64,000 nt of DNA from Lobosporangium transversale (GCF_002105155.1 NW_019028993.1:620001-684000), one strand, 5' to 3'; positions 22,814-35,399 are shown, counted from the first letter of the stretch. The notes: a model not told the origin generated them from the letters alone. Numbers and translations are program-made.

Positions 22814-23984
22814 TTTGGTTATGATTGAATGGATAGATAATATGAATACATATCAAAACAATCGTAATAATAGTGATAATAAAATAAAAAAGAGATATAC
22901 CTTGGCTGTGGCCCAGGTTCCGTAAATACCGGTGACAAAGAGAAGAATGCAAACAACGCCCCATGGGATGTAAAGATCGGTCTCAGCATGAGGCATAATC
23001 CCTAGAGAAAAAAAAAACGTGTTTAATGTTTTCGTTAGTGGGAAAAAAAAAGGTTTTCAATATCTTGAGGACATATTTAGAAATAGGGTTGTAAAAAGAG
23101 TTGGGTTTGTCGAATGTGTAACAGACATGTGTATACAGGAAAGAATTTCCGTCGGTAACGATAAACCCAGAAAAATGCAAAAAGGGCAGGGCAACCCTTC
23201 CTCCTCTCCACGTCTTTCTTCTGTCAGCGGAGAGTGGAGTGGAGAGAGTAAAATGTATGAGCCAAAAAAAAAAAAATTGCCCAGCGACAAATCAACAAGC
23301 GTCTTTTATAGTTTTTTTTTGTTTTGTCGAGATTTAAAATCAATGGATTTCGGAGTAAAGCTGGCACCTTAGGGCAAATCAATGTGAAGGAAGGAGGGAG
23401 AAAAGCCTCTCTCCATACCTCCCTTCCCTATTTTATTATGCACCATGTGTGATTATACAGCAAACTGTCCAGGAATGAAATACTGGACATGTTAAGATTA
23501 TCGAGTCTCAAAAGGAGAGAACACAGAAGTATTTAAAAAGAAAAGAAAGATCCATGAAGAGGAGATAATGAAAATGCAAGATTGATTAAGACAGTCAAGG
23601 AGGATGGGAGAGTAAAGATGAATGATGGATTTATCAAGATGGCATGTACTGAGCAAGTCCCTTATTTTTCAATCAAAGTCGATCAAATAATCCATGCTAT
23701 GCATGCATTATTATTTTTTTTCTTTCTCATAAGCCATGCTCTTGCCTTGAAACAGCAAGGTATTTCTCCATGGGTATAGATAGAACAAGGAGTAAGGACG
23801 CTTGTGTGGGGACGGAATTGTTGGGTGATGGATAGAATGCAGGTGTGAGTAAATAGAGGAAGGACTTACAGCGACCAAAGCTCAAGATGGCAAAGACAAG
23901 GCCGATGATGGTGTAGAGGACACCAAGGCCCATAGCACCGGCGGCGGGAGGAATGACGCCAAAGAATTTGTCAAAGAGACCCAT
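22400..23984 (-). CDS. Four-helix membrane protein (tetraspan topology)
   Basis: Exons 23870-23984, 22901-23001 and 22400-22765 splice in phase to 193 residues. Four hydrophobic helices are visible: about residues 15-37 (MGLGVLYTIIGLVFAILSF), 49-66 (PWGVVCILLFVTGIYG), 83-102 (SWGFLLMFLCWAVVYI) and 137-160 (ISIALVTIAMVLGFYFTLVL). A hydrophilic loop between helices 3 and 4 has two cysteines (AGCIELNKDKNW...MC), and the charged cytosolic tail ends EKPGTENNV. This resembles tetraspanin/MARVEL-like topology, but the CCG motif of true tetraspanins is absent. A plasma-membrane or endomembrane scaffold is plausible; no specific function can be claimed. Intron 1 is unusually long (868 bases). Confidence 0.75.
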
Positions 23985-25752
23985 GGCTGGCTAGTTGACG
24001 AAGGTGAAAGAGAGAGAAAGAAGAGAGAATGTAAAGGGAGGAGAAGAGAGGGTAGGAGAGAAGAGAAGAGAAGAAGAAGAAAAAGAAGGAAGTTGGATTC
24101 AAAAGAAAAAAAGAAGAGAAGAGAAGAGAGAGAAAAAAAAAAAAGAAAAAAGAAATACATCCACAAACAAACAGATAACGAAATAACAAAAGAGAGGGGG
24201 GACCCAGGGAAGAGAGGATGTACATGTACAGACTGGATGTACAATGGGTGGGATATGCGATTTAGATAGACAATTGTTTGTCAATGTGCCAATGTGCCAA
24301 TGTCTCAACGTGCAAATGGATGCAGTGCAGTGTATACATGTTACATGTCATCGTGTGGGGATGTATAAGAAAGGGGTATTCAGTCGTATTCAATGTAATT
24401 GCCTCAGGAACAAGAACGGTTATTGTGGTTAAACTATTCTGGGTAAATGAATTATAAAACGATGTGAGAATGGAATACCGGGAAATTCGATCTTTTTTAA
24501 AAAAATAAAATTTATTCTTTATCTTTATTCAATACAATTTATCAATTCAATGGCAATCCCTTCTTGCTTTGGGAAGGACATCTCCACTTGTGCCAACAAC
24601 CCTTTCTACATGTACATCCTCTGGTTACCCACAGGGACAAAAACATCCAGAGGTGGACAAAAGGACTAAAAAAAAAAAAAAAACGTGGTTAATTGATTAT
24701 ATACAGCTTCTTTTTTTTATTTCCTTTTTTCTTTTTTCTTTTTCTCATACCGAATGTTGTCCATGTATTCGCCATTCATGTAAGCGCCCGATTGAACTAA
24801 ACTTATTCATGTGTATAAACGCAACAAAAATAAACGGCACAAGGGCATTTCAATCCCGCCAGTGAAAATACGATAGCATTTGTCATGTACAGCAGATGAT
24901 GTGAAATGTCAGTCTAATTCTCCCTTAGTCTGTTGAGAGTATGGACCTCTTTGGATTATTCCCCCTCCCCGCATTCCACTCTTAAAATCGAATTCGAGGG
25001 ATTTTTTTTTTTTTGCCTCGGTAACTTTACTATCTGTTGAGCTTTTTTTTTTTTGTAACCATGCAGAATGAAGATCTATGATGTGCGTACATCTTTCAGA
25101 TGTCTTTATCCATTAGCAAAACGAGATATTTATCAATAGAAGCCGCTAACACTCTTGCAATGTTAAAGAAATCTCTTCCTATTTATCAATCAAGATTCCC
25201 CATAGTAGAAATAAAGGGCTTTCCCTAAATATCTACAGGTTTAACTGCTTTGTATATACATATACATGCGTTATTTGATAGATATTTTGAGCATAACAAG
25301 AAAAAAATAACGCATTGCACAACATCGTCATTACTGGGATGCATGAAGAGAAGGGTTTTTTTTTTATTCACCCAAAAAAAAGGGTGTTTAGATGGAGGGC
25401 GTGAGAAGATATTGTCTTTCATACATCTCAACTCTATTCAACAATAGATGAAGGAAAAAAAAAAAAATGTCGCACACAGGACAAGCTGGATTGACAGAAC
25501 TTTTTTGATGTTCGGTAACTTTGGAATTTCTAGGCACTCGGCTTAATTTTATCCATTTTCGGTGACACAATAAAAAAATAAAATAAAAAAAAAAAATCGA
25601 CCTTTTTGGTCACGCGAGCACGGAACAATCTGTGCTTTTCTTCTTTTTTTGATGGACACATCTTTTGAATGGTTGATAAGAATATGAAGAGATACACATC
25701 TCCTCATTTTTCTATCTTTTATTCTCCATCTATCATTGTATATCATCGTTCA
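23985..25752. other. Intergenic, GA-rich then AT-rich
   Basis: 23990-24170 is almost pure GA on the plus strand (a promoter-proximal purine tract of the membrane-protein gene). The rest shows only homopolymer runs and the short tandem repeat AATGTGCC near 24283-24303. No gene supported. Confidence 0.5.
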
Positions 25753-25925
25753 TCACAAGACAAGAACTGCAATAGCTTCTTGAATATCCGCCAGCTTGTC
25801 ATTAATCTCCTCCACAATCTCATTCAGTCTAAAAGAAATATTACATTTTAAAGATAAAGATTGTCAATACACGGACCTCATCACATCATTTCTCATTTAT
25901 AATAAGGAAAAATTGAAAATAAGCA

Positions 25926-25968
<43 letters not shown>

Positions 25969-26974
25969 TGTCTCGATTGTCATCCAATTTGATCTGCCAT
26001 TCCTCTACCGATACCTTGACAGGACTTGCAGCCGGCTGATGTTCTCCGTTACCATAAACATCTGTTGTCTCCTTTACATCTGACCCAATGTTACCTTTAA
26101 AGTCCTCATCCCTGTGTTTGTTTCCGTTTCTCTCTTCATTCTCGTTTCCGTTTCTGCTCCCGGTTCCATTTCTATTCCAGTTTCCATCTTCATCTCCATC
26201 TCCAATAATACGGTCGTCCTTCAATTCAGCTTCTCGATCCTTCATGTCCTGTGCCTCTTGTGCTTCCTTTTCTAAAAACATTTTCTGTCCCTGGACTGTC
26301 AAGGTCAACTTTTGCTTCTCCAGCAGTTGAACCTGACGGATCAATTGTGCATGTTCTGGAGAATTTAATGAAACTTGCTGACGTGTTGCTGTAGTATTAG
26401 TAGTAGTAGTAGTAGTAGTAGTGGTTGTTGTTGTTGTTGCTACTGCTGCTTCTGTTAATGTTGGTGTTGATGTAGCTGCAGAGGTCATGGCGGCAGAATA
26501 GTTAGGTCCGCCAAGGTGCGCCTCCAAGGCCAAAATCTCAACCGATAGCTCCACAAATCCTTGAGTGACTATATTACAGATCGTCGCGTATTCCTCTGCT
26601 GACAAACGTTTGGCTGTGTATTCCTTGAAAGCACTGTTAATAATAGACATGAGAATTCCTTATGACATGTCAGTTTAACATTGACATAAAAAAAACAAAA
26701 ACGATGTCGCCCCATGATCGATAGTATTTACTCATTAAACTCTTTGTAGAGTGATACACGTTCCCTATTGTAAAAAAAAATACATGTGGAATATCCGGTT
26801 ATAAAAAAGAAAATATATACATATTGAGGTTTTTTCCTTTTTTTCCTTTTTTCTATTCCTTTACGTTTGGTGCTTCAGAAACCCACGTAAACTAGAGACG
26901 ATCTCATGATTACGTGTTTCCTCATCGAGTTGAATGCCATTGCTTTTTGATGTGTTGACCATTGCCTCTACCAT
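25753..26974 (-). CDS. REX1B-domain protein (four exons)
   Basis: Chlamydomonas REX1-B (required for excision) is linked to DNA repair; the human relative is REX1BD/C19orf60. Exons 26865-26974, 26732-26764, 25968-26633 and 25753-25828 join in phase to 294 residues. The order matches the family: an N-terminal helix LRGFLKHQTERVSLYKEFNDA, then AKRLSAEEYATICNIVTQGF, LSVEILALEAHL, a helix with IRQVQLLEKQKLTLTVQ, and a final helix EIVEEINDKLADIQEA. Two insertions are unusual: a poly-Thr run (about residues 120-133) and an Asn/Gly/Asp-rich acidic segment of about 70 residues. Exon 2 is a 33-base microexon. Intron 3 begins with GT and about 43 consecutive A (sense strand). Confidence 0.8.
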
Positions 26975-27380
26975 TATGTTTATTTCTTATTTTTTTGGTT
27001 TTCTTATTCGGTCGAGTGTTTGAATGGACAAAGTAAGAGTGAGAAAGGAAAATGTCAGGTTGAATTATGGTGGCATCTGATTGTTAATTGTTGTAGCACA
27101 CGCAAGTGTATATAAAAAAAACCACTCAAAAAACCTTCTAAAAAGTCACATTTGGAATTTAGTATTTCGTAGCACAGAATCTGGGTGTGCCTGTAGCGCC
27201 GTCTGGAAGTACAAGCGCATGGACGATAATGATGGAGAAGACATAAGAGAACAAGTCTGCCCTGTCGAAAACAAATCGTATCGACACAGACGCGCTGGTC
27301 CTTTATATTGGCTCATGCTCTCAAAGAGTCACCTTTCTTGAAGCTGTGGTCACTAGGAAGGATAGCGCCCATCCTTGGTC
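26975..27380. other. Intergenic before the hAT element
   Basis: Upstream region of the REX1B gene and the sequence into which the hAT element inserted. The frame near 27245-27388 reads protein-like (for example DALVLYIGSCSQR), so the insertion may lie in an older gene remnant. Not assignable. Confidence 0.35.
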
Positions 27381-27388
27381 CTTGGAAG
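27381..27388. repeat. Left target-site duplication of hAT element
   Basis: CTTGGAAG directly before the CAGTG terminus. The identical 8 bases follow the right terminus at 28705-28712. An 8-bp duplication is the hAT hallmark. Confidence 0.95.
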
Positions 27389-28704
27389 CAGTGTTTCGTG
27401 CTGATGTACCTCCATACCTGAATCCGGTAAAATAAACCGATTGTGGCGTACAAAATTTACCTAACATCGGTTTTTGCAAAAGTAAAAAATCGTTAAGTTA
27501 CTTACCGGTTTCTTACCTCTGCGATACCGGTTTCTTACCTCTATGATACCGATTTCTTACCTCTGCAAAAAGTTTACTCCAAAAATGGATAACAGCTTCT
27601 TCTTATTTGCATGTATATGCTGGGTCCCTATATATGCATAACTTGCGCTTGGCTCTTATATATACATGGTATACACGTCAGAACAAAAAAAAAAACTTTT
27701 GTTATAATTTCTTATCTCGTTATGAAATGAAAAATCCAATCCTAATTTGCTTATTGATATTAAAAATGGTAAGCCTCTAGTTCAAGTGCTTGACGACTGG
27801 GTATGTCGACTTGAAAAGCGCCATCCTGGTGAAAACATAAGAACTTAAACTAGCTCTTTTGTCAGTTAGGATATTCCCTGCAGTACTGAACAGCCGTTCA
27901 CTTGCGACCGACGTGGCTTGGACGCTCATACATACGCGGACAATTGGAGCTAAGGACCCCACATTGTAGTGATTGTGGGACCACCAGCTCACCAGGCTAC
28001 TCTTGTATTCCTGGCACGCCTCCACTGTGCTTTCAGTTAATAACTTGTATTCTGTAATACGGAACTGCAAGTGGCGGGTGTGAGCCTCATAGCTCCAGAC
28101 ATCGTCAAGGTAGAGTCGCATACCACTATCTAACATGCGCTTCTGAGCTTGGCAGATAAGGTGTTCGACTTTGCTCCCAAGGGTTTCCGGTCCGGTGCTG
28201 TGTTGCGATTAGCAGTCATTTACATGGGTTTTTACTATAGCTAAGATTTTTACCCTTTTTATTTAACGAAGATCCCCAGATCATAATAAACATCTTTCTT
28301 TCGTTCTCGTTACTTATTATGATCCTGGCATATTTCATGCTGGCACCATCGTCAGAAACATCATCCTGGCTCTCACAACTGAACATCGAGTGGTGAGTGA
28401 AGGCAGGATTTAGGAATGCTGCGATCAGAATTGCCCTTCATGTCGCCATAAATTATCATGCAAACCAGAAGAGATTGCTATCCATTTTTGGAGTAAACTT
28501 TTTGCAGAGGTAAGAAAGCGGTATCACAGAGGTAAGAAATCGGTATCACAGAGGTAAGAAACCAGTATCGCAGAGGTAAGAAACCGGTAAGTAACTTAAC
28601 GATTTTTTACTTTTGCAAAAACCGATGTTAGGTAAATTTTGTACGCCACAATCGGTTTATTTTACCGAATTCAGGTATGGGAGGTACATCAGTACGAAAC
28701 ACTG
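27389..28704. mobile_element. Complete non-autonomous hAT transposon (1,316 bp)
   Basis: Both ends start CAGTGTTTCGT and form long imperfect inverted repeats (about 27389-27580 against 28500-28704). Each carries three or four subterminal units of the form TTACCTCTGCGATACCG, the usual transposase-binding arrangement of hAT elements. Perfect 8-bp duplications CTTGGAAG flank it. The interior keeps only the C-terminal part of a transposase on the minus strand, so it is a deletion derivative needing a transposase supplied in trans. End similarity suggests a fairly recent insertion. Confidence 0.95.
27777..28208 (-). pseudogene. hAT transposase C-terminal fragment (hATC dimerisation domain)
   Basis: The open frame from 28208 to the stop at 27777 encodes the hAT C-terminal dimerisation region: ATSVASERLFSTAGNIL followed by TDKRASLSSYVF, which matches the hATC consensus (A.S..SER.FS.AG.....R..L). 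The catalytic core and most of the N-terminus are missing. About 28225-28420 on the same strand may retain N-terminal sequence in other frames. Not expected to be active. Confidence 0.88.
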
Positions 28705-29954
28705 CTTGGAAGCATAAAGCTGAGTTGTTCTTTTGGCAATTTGCCGTCTTTGACGTCCTAAAAGTCTTGTTCAGCACAGTTAAGAAAGTAAAAATAAAAT
28801 TAGAAACATCATCATTGAAAGTATATAAAAAGGAATTTAAAAACGATACACACACAATGAAGGTCTAACCTATGGTAAAACTGAGAAAGGCAGCAGTTCA
28901 GTATCTGGAGAACAAGCGTTAATTAGAGTTGTTGCAGGACATAACCTTATCAAAATTTTCCATCAGTTATTCATACACCGCGCCGCAGACCTTTGAGTAA
29001 GTTACAATGACATGGAAGGTTGGGCCGGGTCAATATCGTACGAGAGCAAGGACTCGCGGAAACCACCATCATGATAAGCCCAAGGCTTTCTGAGATTAAT
29101 AAACGGTCATAGATAAGTTGACCTGCCAAAACTAGAGACTCATACCGATGCCATTTTTGTTTAGTCCGCTATCAATTACAAAAAGTTTATTAAGTAGTAG
29201 GCTTATAATTGATAAAACCGTCTAAAAGAGAGGTCGGTATGCGCCTTGATATGTTGGTGTGGCTCCCTCTGGTTTCAACAGGCCCAACAAACTCTATTAG
29301 CAGTATTTACCAACCCAGATATATCTAGGGAACGCAGGAAGACGAGGAAGCAAATGCTGTGACAAATTAAGTCTCGCCGAGTTGTACAGGGAAAGATCAA
29401 GTTAGTCAAGTTCCATGGTGCGGTAGAATGAATCAACTCAGATTGTCCTCCTTTCAAGTCTATACTACGGCGGCGAATACTATCACTGCTATTACACTAG
29501 TCAATAAATAAGCGATACAATGGGCTCCCAAGCGGATGCTAGGGTCATGCGAAAGTCTTCATGAGTTTTTTTTTTTGCACAAATAAAGAAGCCAGGATAG
29601 CTCTATAACAGTTTAGTTTTCGGTCATTTATTTCGACGTCGAAATAAAATTTCGAGACAATGCCTATGGATTGCTGGATTTCAAGCCCATTTATAATGGT
29701 AGATTTGCCCTTCTTACGGACGAAGAGATAAGTTGGCCAGTTGCATCACTACCATGTTTATCCTCAGATACATCAGCGTCTTTCACAAATGAGATTTACT
29801 CAACCCTAATAGACTGTCTGGTCCACAAAAGGATCACGGTTTTTTGAAGCCAAATACTTTTTATTATATTCCTCGATTAAGTCTGGTATCTATTTATCAG
29901 CATATTCTTTAAAATGAACTATCATGACAACAACTTGCCTTCTAAACACTTTTA
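28705..29954. other. Gene-poor stretch
   Basis: Begins with the right target-site duplication (28705-28712). No supported gene; scattered short frames only. Confidence 0.4.
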
Positions 29955-30640
29955 GACATTGCTTGGAGCTTCGGATGTCACTTGGCTACTCATATTCTGG
30001 GAGGCTTCTCAGACTCGGATGTCCGCCCTTATCTTTGGGTTACTGAGTTAGGCCAAGCTGTTCGTTTTCAGCATCGGATTCGTAGTTTTGATTTTTCACC
30101 TATTGTCCAACAAATTGCCTATGGTCATGGAAATGGGGCCATGAGTGTGTGGAGCGTGCAGACAGGGCAACTCATACGCGCCATACAGGGGGCGGCAGTC
30201 ATGTGGATTGTATGGTATTCTCACCTAATGGTCACCAAATTGCTTCTTATAATGAAACCGGTTGGATTAGAGTCTGGGCAGCGTACTCTTGTGTGTGGCT
30301 TGATGCGCCTTATTTGGCTTATTCGCCTGACAGTCAGAATATAGCATCTATTAAGCGCAGTACATTCGTTGCAAATACGGAGCTCAGAAACAGGTAAGCT
30401 CAGTTTTGAAACATACACCGATGATACTCCAGGACAGTTAGCATTTTCGCTATCCAGACAACTGGCGGTTGTTGGAAACCGTGAAGCACCCATTGCTATG
30501 GTAGATACTAAGTCAGAAGCCGTATTGCCTACGGCCTGAAGGCCGCGCTGACTATATACTCGTCGCTTCTAATTCTAGTGATGACCAGCACATTGCTTCA
30601 AGTAGCAAAGGCACGACTGTTCGATACAGAGAAAGTAAAG
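29955..30640 (+). pseudogene. WD40-repeat gene remnant
   Basis: Several WD40 blades are readable but in shifting frames: IRSFDFSPIVQQIAYGHGNG with MSVWSVQTGQLIRAI, then in another frame CMVFSPNGHQIASYNETG with IRVWAA, LAYSPDSQNIAS, LAFSLSRQLAVVGN, and near 30560-30640 SSDDQHIASSSKGTTVRY. At least two frameshifts and a stop break it, and no N-terminal domain is present. Large WD40 proteins, often fused to NACHT ATPases, are common in such fungi; which type this came from cannot be seen. Confidence 0.8.
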
Positions 30641-33600
30641 GCAAAATGATTTTTTTTTTCTAGACAGCAAAGACCTATGAAATGTACGATTTGCCGGTTT
30701 CCCTTCGGATCTAATAAAAATACTTCTGGATAGACGACCCACTGTTCTTTATTTGCGTCCTCTTCATAGCTCGATCTTTTCACTCGGTCGCAATGAGCTT
30801 TTATCCTTGAAAACCTTCTGTAAAAAAGATTTGAATGTTTTGACTAAGGGTTATTGATATAATTTGTTCTTTAGCTTTTCAGATTCAGAAACGACTCTAA
30901 CCTCATTTGAGGAGATCCGGCATTTTCAAGCAAATCGAATGTGTAGTGGACTTGAAATACGGATATAGCGTCGATTGCAGTATATTTTCTGCCAGTCCTC
31001 TAATGACTGACGGGATTTTCTTGCTCTGCAAATATTAAAGAGAATTGGGGGATGCAGTTCCGGACTAATCTCGTAATTCTCTTCTTGATCCCTTTTCAAG
31101 ACAATAAGGTTAATGAAAATAATTAAAGAAAAAAGATATTATTGAATTAGCTGCGCTTTTATCGTAATTTGCCTTTTTTGGAGGATAGGATCCGACCAGC
31201 TCGCAGTCATCAATGCATTGTGTATGCGCGGGCTGTTATGAGCCATTTTGCCAAGAGATAGAGCGATATGAGCATAAATGTGAGGAGTTGCACAGATGAA
31301 GGAAAAAAAAGAAGAAAAAAAAAAGACTTTGGGGAACGCCTTGAAGGGACTGCATCCTGGTAGAAGGAGTAATTACTATACATTTGCAATAAGTTAATAT
31401 GTAGAATAGACTGTTTTAAGGATTTTAGTGGCGTTCATCCGGCCTAATAAGGTTATATCTGGTCGCGTTTCTAAAAAAAAAAAAAAAAAAAAAAAGAAAT
31501 CTTACTGTTATTACGAGGGAAAAAAAAGTAGAAAAAAGAGCTCTGTGTTATCGCACAAGGCACTTCTTGTGCTTTCTAGGATCTATACCCTTGAATCCAT
31601 TCTCGATCCTCGCCTTCTAGCGGCTAGAATAAACATGCCGAGGCTATCGAGTATCCCTTTATTGTTTGGTGTTGAAGAAGTGCTTTATTGCAACCACAAT
31701 GCTGACTTTTAGCTATCCCTTTCATTCAATTTATTTCATAATTTGCGGTACATGTTGTAGTATATACTTTGGCAGCCACCTTCTTCTGCTTCGTCGTTGA
31801 CCTTTCCTGTGCATTTTGGAATAGTAAGAAAGAGAAGTCACAAAATCCAGGCTAAAATTAGGTGTGTCGCAGCAGGATCCATTGATCAATTTTTTGGATC
31901 ACAGACTAACCTGTCGAGAATAGTAAAAAAGTCATGAAGTCAAGAAGTTACTGCTCCTAGAGAGAGTGAAAAACGAATAGAGGGGATTCGTTGTGGGGAG
32001 GATGGCTAAAATTAGTGTATGTATGGGCTATATAGCTATAACTTATACAGGACAGGGGAACAGGGGGATCTGGTAAAAGCATGCACGTGTTACTGCCATT
32101 ACCCTGGCTGAACTGGACACGTATAGGAAAATAAAATAAAAAATATAAAATATAAAATATAAAAAATGCCCTAGCGCGAATAGCATCTGTGCACCAATGA
32201 TGCCGCAGAACCATCTAAAGGGGTCACTGAGGTCCCTTTACTTTTTTTTTTTTTCTTTTCTTTTCTCTTTTTTATCCTTTGTGATCTTAGAAGGACTTTC
32301 TTTTGATAGTTCTTTCTTGAAACGATTTATTTTTACAAACATCCTGTTACCAATCACCCATTTTTGTATATACGGTACATGATTTTGTTTCAAGCTGTTT
32401 CTTTTTTTTTTTTCTGCATTGATGCAGATGCCATAATGACTGATTACTTGATTACTTGAGGTTGAATGATTTTATGCTAGATAGATTGTCCCTCCTTTCA
32501 ATTTTTTTTCTATGCTCTCTTGCCTAGCATCTTGCATGAATTGTCATCCATCTACGCCTCCTCCAGTTTCCTCTTTCTCCCCCCTTTTCTTTTTTATTTT
32601 TTTATACATGCTTCATTTTTTTTTTTTTTTTTTTCTTCCCTCTTCGCCACAATCCTATTGCTGCGGTGCTGCAGGAAAAAAAAAAAAAAAAAAGTCAATA
32701 ACGGGAATTGTTCCGTCTGTTTGTTTTGAGAGTTGCTACGCACAGATACCAAGCAAGAGGACAGGAATGAGCAAAAAAAGGTTGGCTAGCACATGAAATG
32801 TTGCTGCGACATGTTTTTGTGCCACGTAAACAATAACAGGGACAATGTGTGCGAGTGTACATACAAGAGAACATACACATAACCACATAATAATATTTTC
32901 TAGAAAAATAAATAAAATAAAATAAAATAAAAAAAAAAGGGGGGGGGGGGAAGGGAGGAGAAGGATGGGGGAGATTGAATAGTTCAATAAAGAGGAGCGG
33001 ATAGAGAACAACGGGTTTTAAAAAGTAAAGGGAAGGAGGGGGTAAAAAGGGGTTGGGGGAATGTAGTAAATATGCCTCGCCTTGTGCTATGTTTGCATGG
33101 AAAAGCAACCGCAGTTACCCAGCAAAACCAAAAGAGCTTTTTGGTCTGCGGTAGAAACTAGGCTTGTTGCAAAAGAAAAAAATCATGGTGATGGTATATA
33201 ATGGTAATGGTGATGGGGATGGGGATGGACCAATGATGCTTAGGGAATTGCTTTCAAATGGTTCCAATGGTTCAAATGGCATATACACAATACAAAGTGA
33301 AAAATAAAATCCCGAAATTACACATTTCTCTTTTATATATAGTTGCTTCTTTTCAGAAAGAAAGAAAGAGTAAAATAAAATAAAATAAAAAAAAATGTTG
33401 AGCATCCCAACAATAAAATCCTTGGCCTGACAGATACAAATGTAAATGAGCTTTATATTCAGAGGAGTTTTTTATTTTCCATGTGAAGCAAAGGATCCGG
33501 AGACGAAAGAGAGGCTCGTTTGATTATCCGGAAGAGCGCGTGTGTGCGTGTGTGTGAGTGCGTATGTGTGAGTGAGAGTTGGAAATGAGTTGCGCATTTT

Positions 33601-33784
33601 TTATTTTTCCATTTTCCTTTTATGGGTCAGGGTTCAATCGAGTTATAGCCGAGTAGGGCCACTCCCACTTTCCCCCCCCTGATTAACATTTATAATACAA
33701 TTGAATTGAAAAAGAATAAAGAATGTTTGTCAATTGAGAATTTAAAAGAATCTGCAGCGCCACTTCCAGACTAATCAAAAAAAA
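30641..33784. other. Long gene-poor stretch
   Basis: No convincing gene. Contains several homopolymers (31471-31495, 32677-32694), a mixed A/G run at about 32926-32955, and TA/AT simple sequence near 32130-32165. The short frames have no protein-like composition. Confidence 0.45.
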
Positions 33785-33785
33785 C

Positions 33786-33793
33786 TATATAAA
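33786..33793 (+). promoter_or_regulatory. TATA box of small gene at 34003
   Basis: TATATAAA followed by a pyrimidine-rich segment (33803-33860) about 200 bases before the ATG, a strong-promoter layout in fungi. Confidence 0.6.
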
Positions 33794-34002
33794 CCTACAT
33801 TCTATCCTTCCCCATTTCCCTCTTCTTCTCTCCCCTGCAATCCAAAAAGATCCTCTTACTTTCTTGTTTTCTTGCTTTGCTTTAAATTACTTTCTCCTTC
33901 TTATATCAACCCTCAAAGCTTCTTTCTTCTTCCTCCATCTACATCGAATATTTTTTTAAACCTTCATTCATCATTGATATCCATACAACAATTACAACAA
34001 CA

Positions 34003-34257
34003 ATGGGCCGATTCACTGTTACTTGCTCCCATCATTGCCACTGTCAACAACATGCCAACAAGGCCACTGTTGCTTCTACGACCATCAACAACAACACTAC
34101 AACAACCTCTCAAGTTATCCTCCCAACACCTCCATCTTCGCCACATATGCTCGCCTCTACATCGTCTGCGCCAGAGTCTCCTGTCTTCGCCAATCATAGT
34201 GAACATTCAGTTCCCAACTATACTTCTTTGTTCATGCCATCCGAATCTCAGCATTGA
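34003..34257 (+). CDS. Small Ser/Thr-rich protein with Cys/His cluster and phosphodegron-like motif
   Basis: The family is not recognised. The 84-residue product starts at an ATG in good context (ACAACAATGG), with a TATA box and pyrimidine-rich leader upstream. Residues 8-16 hold a Cys/His cluster (CSHHCHCQQH) that could bind metal. Residues 38-46 read VILPTPPSSP, which fits the Fbw7/Cdc4 phosphodegron pattern (hydrophobic-x-TP-x-x-S), as in LPTPPLSP of Myc. A short-lived, inducible regulatory protein is a reasonable guess but unproven. A longer overlapping frame begins with TTG, not ATG, and is poly-Asn at its end, so I prefer this one. Confidence 0.5.
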   Translation: MGRFTVTCSHHCHCQQHANKATVASTTINNNTTTTSQVILPTPPSSPHMLASTSSAPESPVFANHSEHSVPNYTSLFMPSESQH

Positions 34258-35399
34258 ACAATCTCAGCAACATGGTTTAAGTAAACACAAGCCCAACAAC
34301 ACAACAGGATTAAGGAGCAACAACAATAACAACAACAACAACAACAACAACAAAAAGCTCACCTTTTTTTTTCATTTTATTATTATTATTTTTTAATCTC
34401 ATCAAAATATTCAACAAACCCAACACATGCATGCCAAGGATCTCAGCCCAAAAAAATAAAAAAGAGAGATGGCTTTCTTTTTCCACTGACGGCGGGGAAA
34501 CAATATTGTTATATTAAATTGACAATACCAATAATCTGCAAGGACGAAAACGATGAATCTGGATCAGTCATAAATAAAAAAAAAACCCCTTACGCATGTG
34601 AAGGGGACCCGAATGGAGGGTTTGCTCTCCACTACTCTTCCTTTCTCCTTCTTTTAACGGTCGTGGCAAGAGTATCCACATGGCCATGCAATGCAATGCA
34701 ATGCATACTTGAAAAAAAAAGAATCATCCAACATCTCGGCAGGACGACCACAAGGGCTCTCTCTATTTTTTTTTTTTTTTTAAATATATCCCTTCTTCCG
34801 TGGTTTTTTTCATGGTGGGACGCGGTCAAGGTGGTTCTTTTGTATTGCCACATGGCATCTCCCAAGGAAAGATCAATTCAAGATGTTGTACCCTCGCATC
34901 TCTGACACGAGATTTTTTAGAACCCATCCCATCTTCTGTCTGTCTGTCTTGTCTGTCTGCCATCTTCCTTTTTAGTCGACTCATCAAAAGATGAACAAGG
35001 AGGAGGTCGTTGCGCAGCCTTTGGATGGTAACCGATTGTCTTACTCTTCGAACAAGCCTTGGACCCTGTCAACATAAGAAACTTAAAAGATGGAAGGGGG
35101 GAATATATTCTTCCGAGCAGTCACTCTATAAATCAAACCAAATCAGAATGACCCCCGTTCAAATCCAAGTCCAAGTCAAGTCAAGTTCAATTAATCGGGA
35201 AAAAGCCTTTCAAAAAAAAACGGCTCTTTTCGTCATCATAGACTTCTTTTTTCTATTCGTTTCTCTTCTTTTCTTTTCTTCATAAGCGTCCTCATCCATT
35301 CATATTGCATTGTATATAGGTCATATCCCTCAACTTAATTTTTTTATATTTGCTTACCAACCAGTCTTTGCTGGCTTGTTTATACCCCATTCAAACATA
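34258..35399. other. 3' region and intergenic
   Basis: Contains a CAA microsatellite at about 34320-34352, probably in the 3' UTR of the small gene. The rest shows no gene. Confidence 0.5.

Noticed and set aside
30520-30545. Short GC hairpin in the WD40 remnant
   Set aside because: Only a 6-bp stem and no Helitron CTRR end or duplicate elsewhere in the window.
33872-34396. 174-codon frame overlapping the small gene
   Set aside because: Begins with TTG and ends in poly-Asn from a CAA microsatellite; the 84-codon ATG frame is better.
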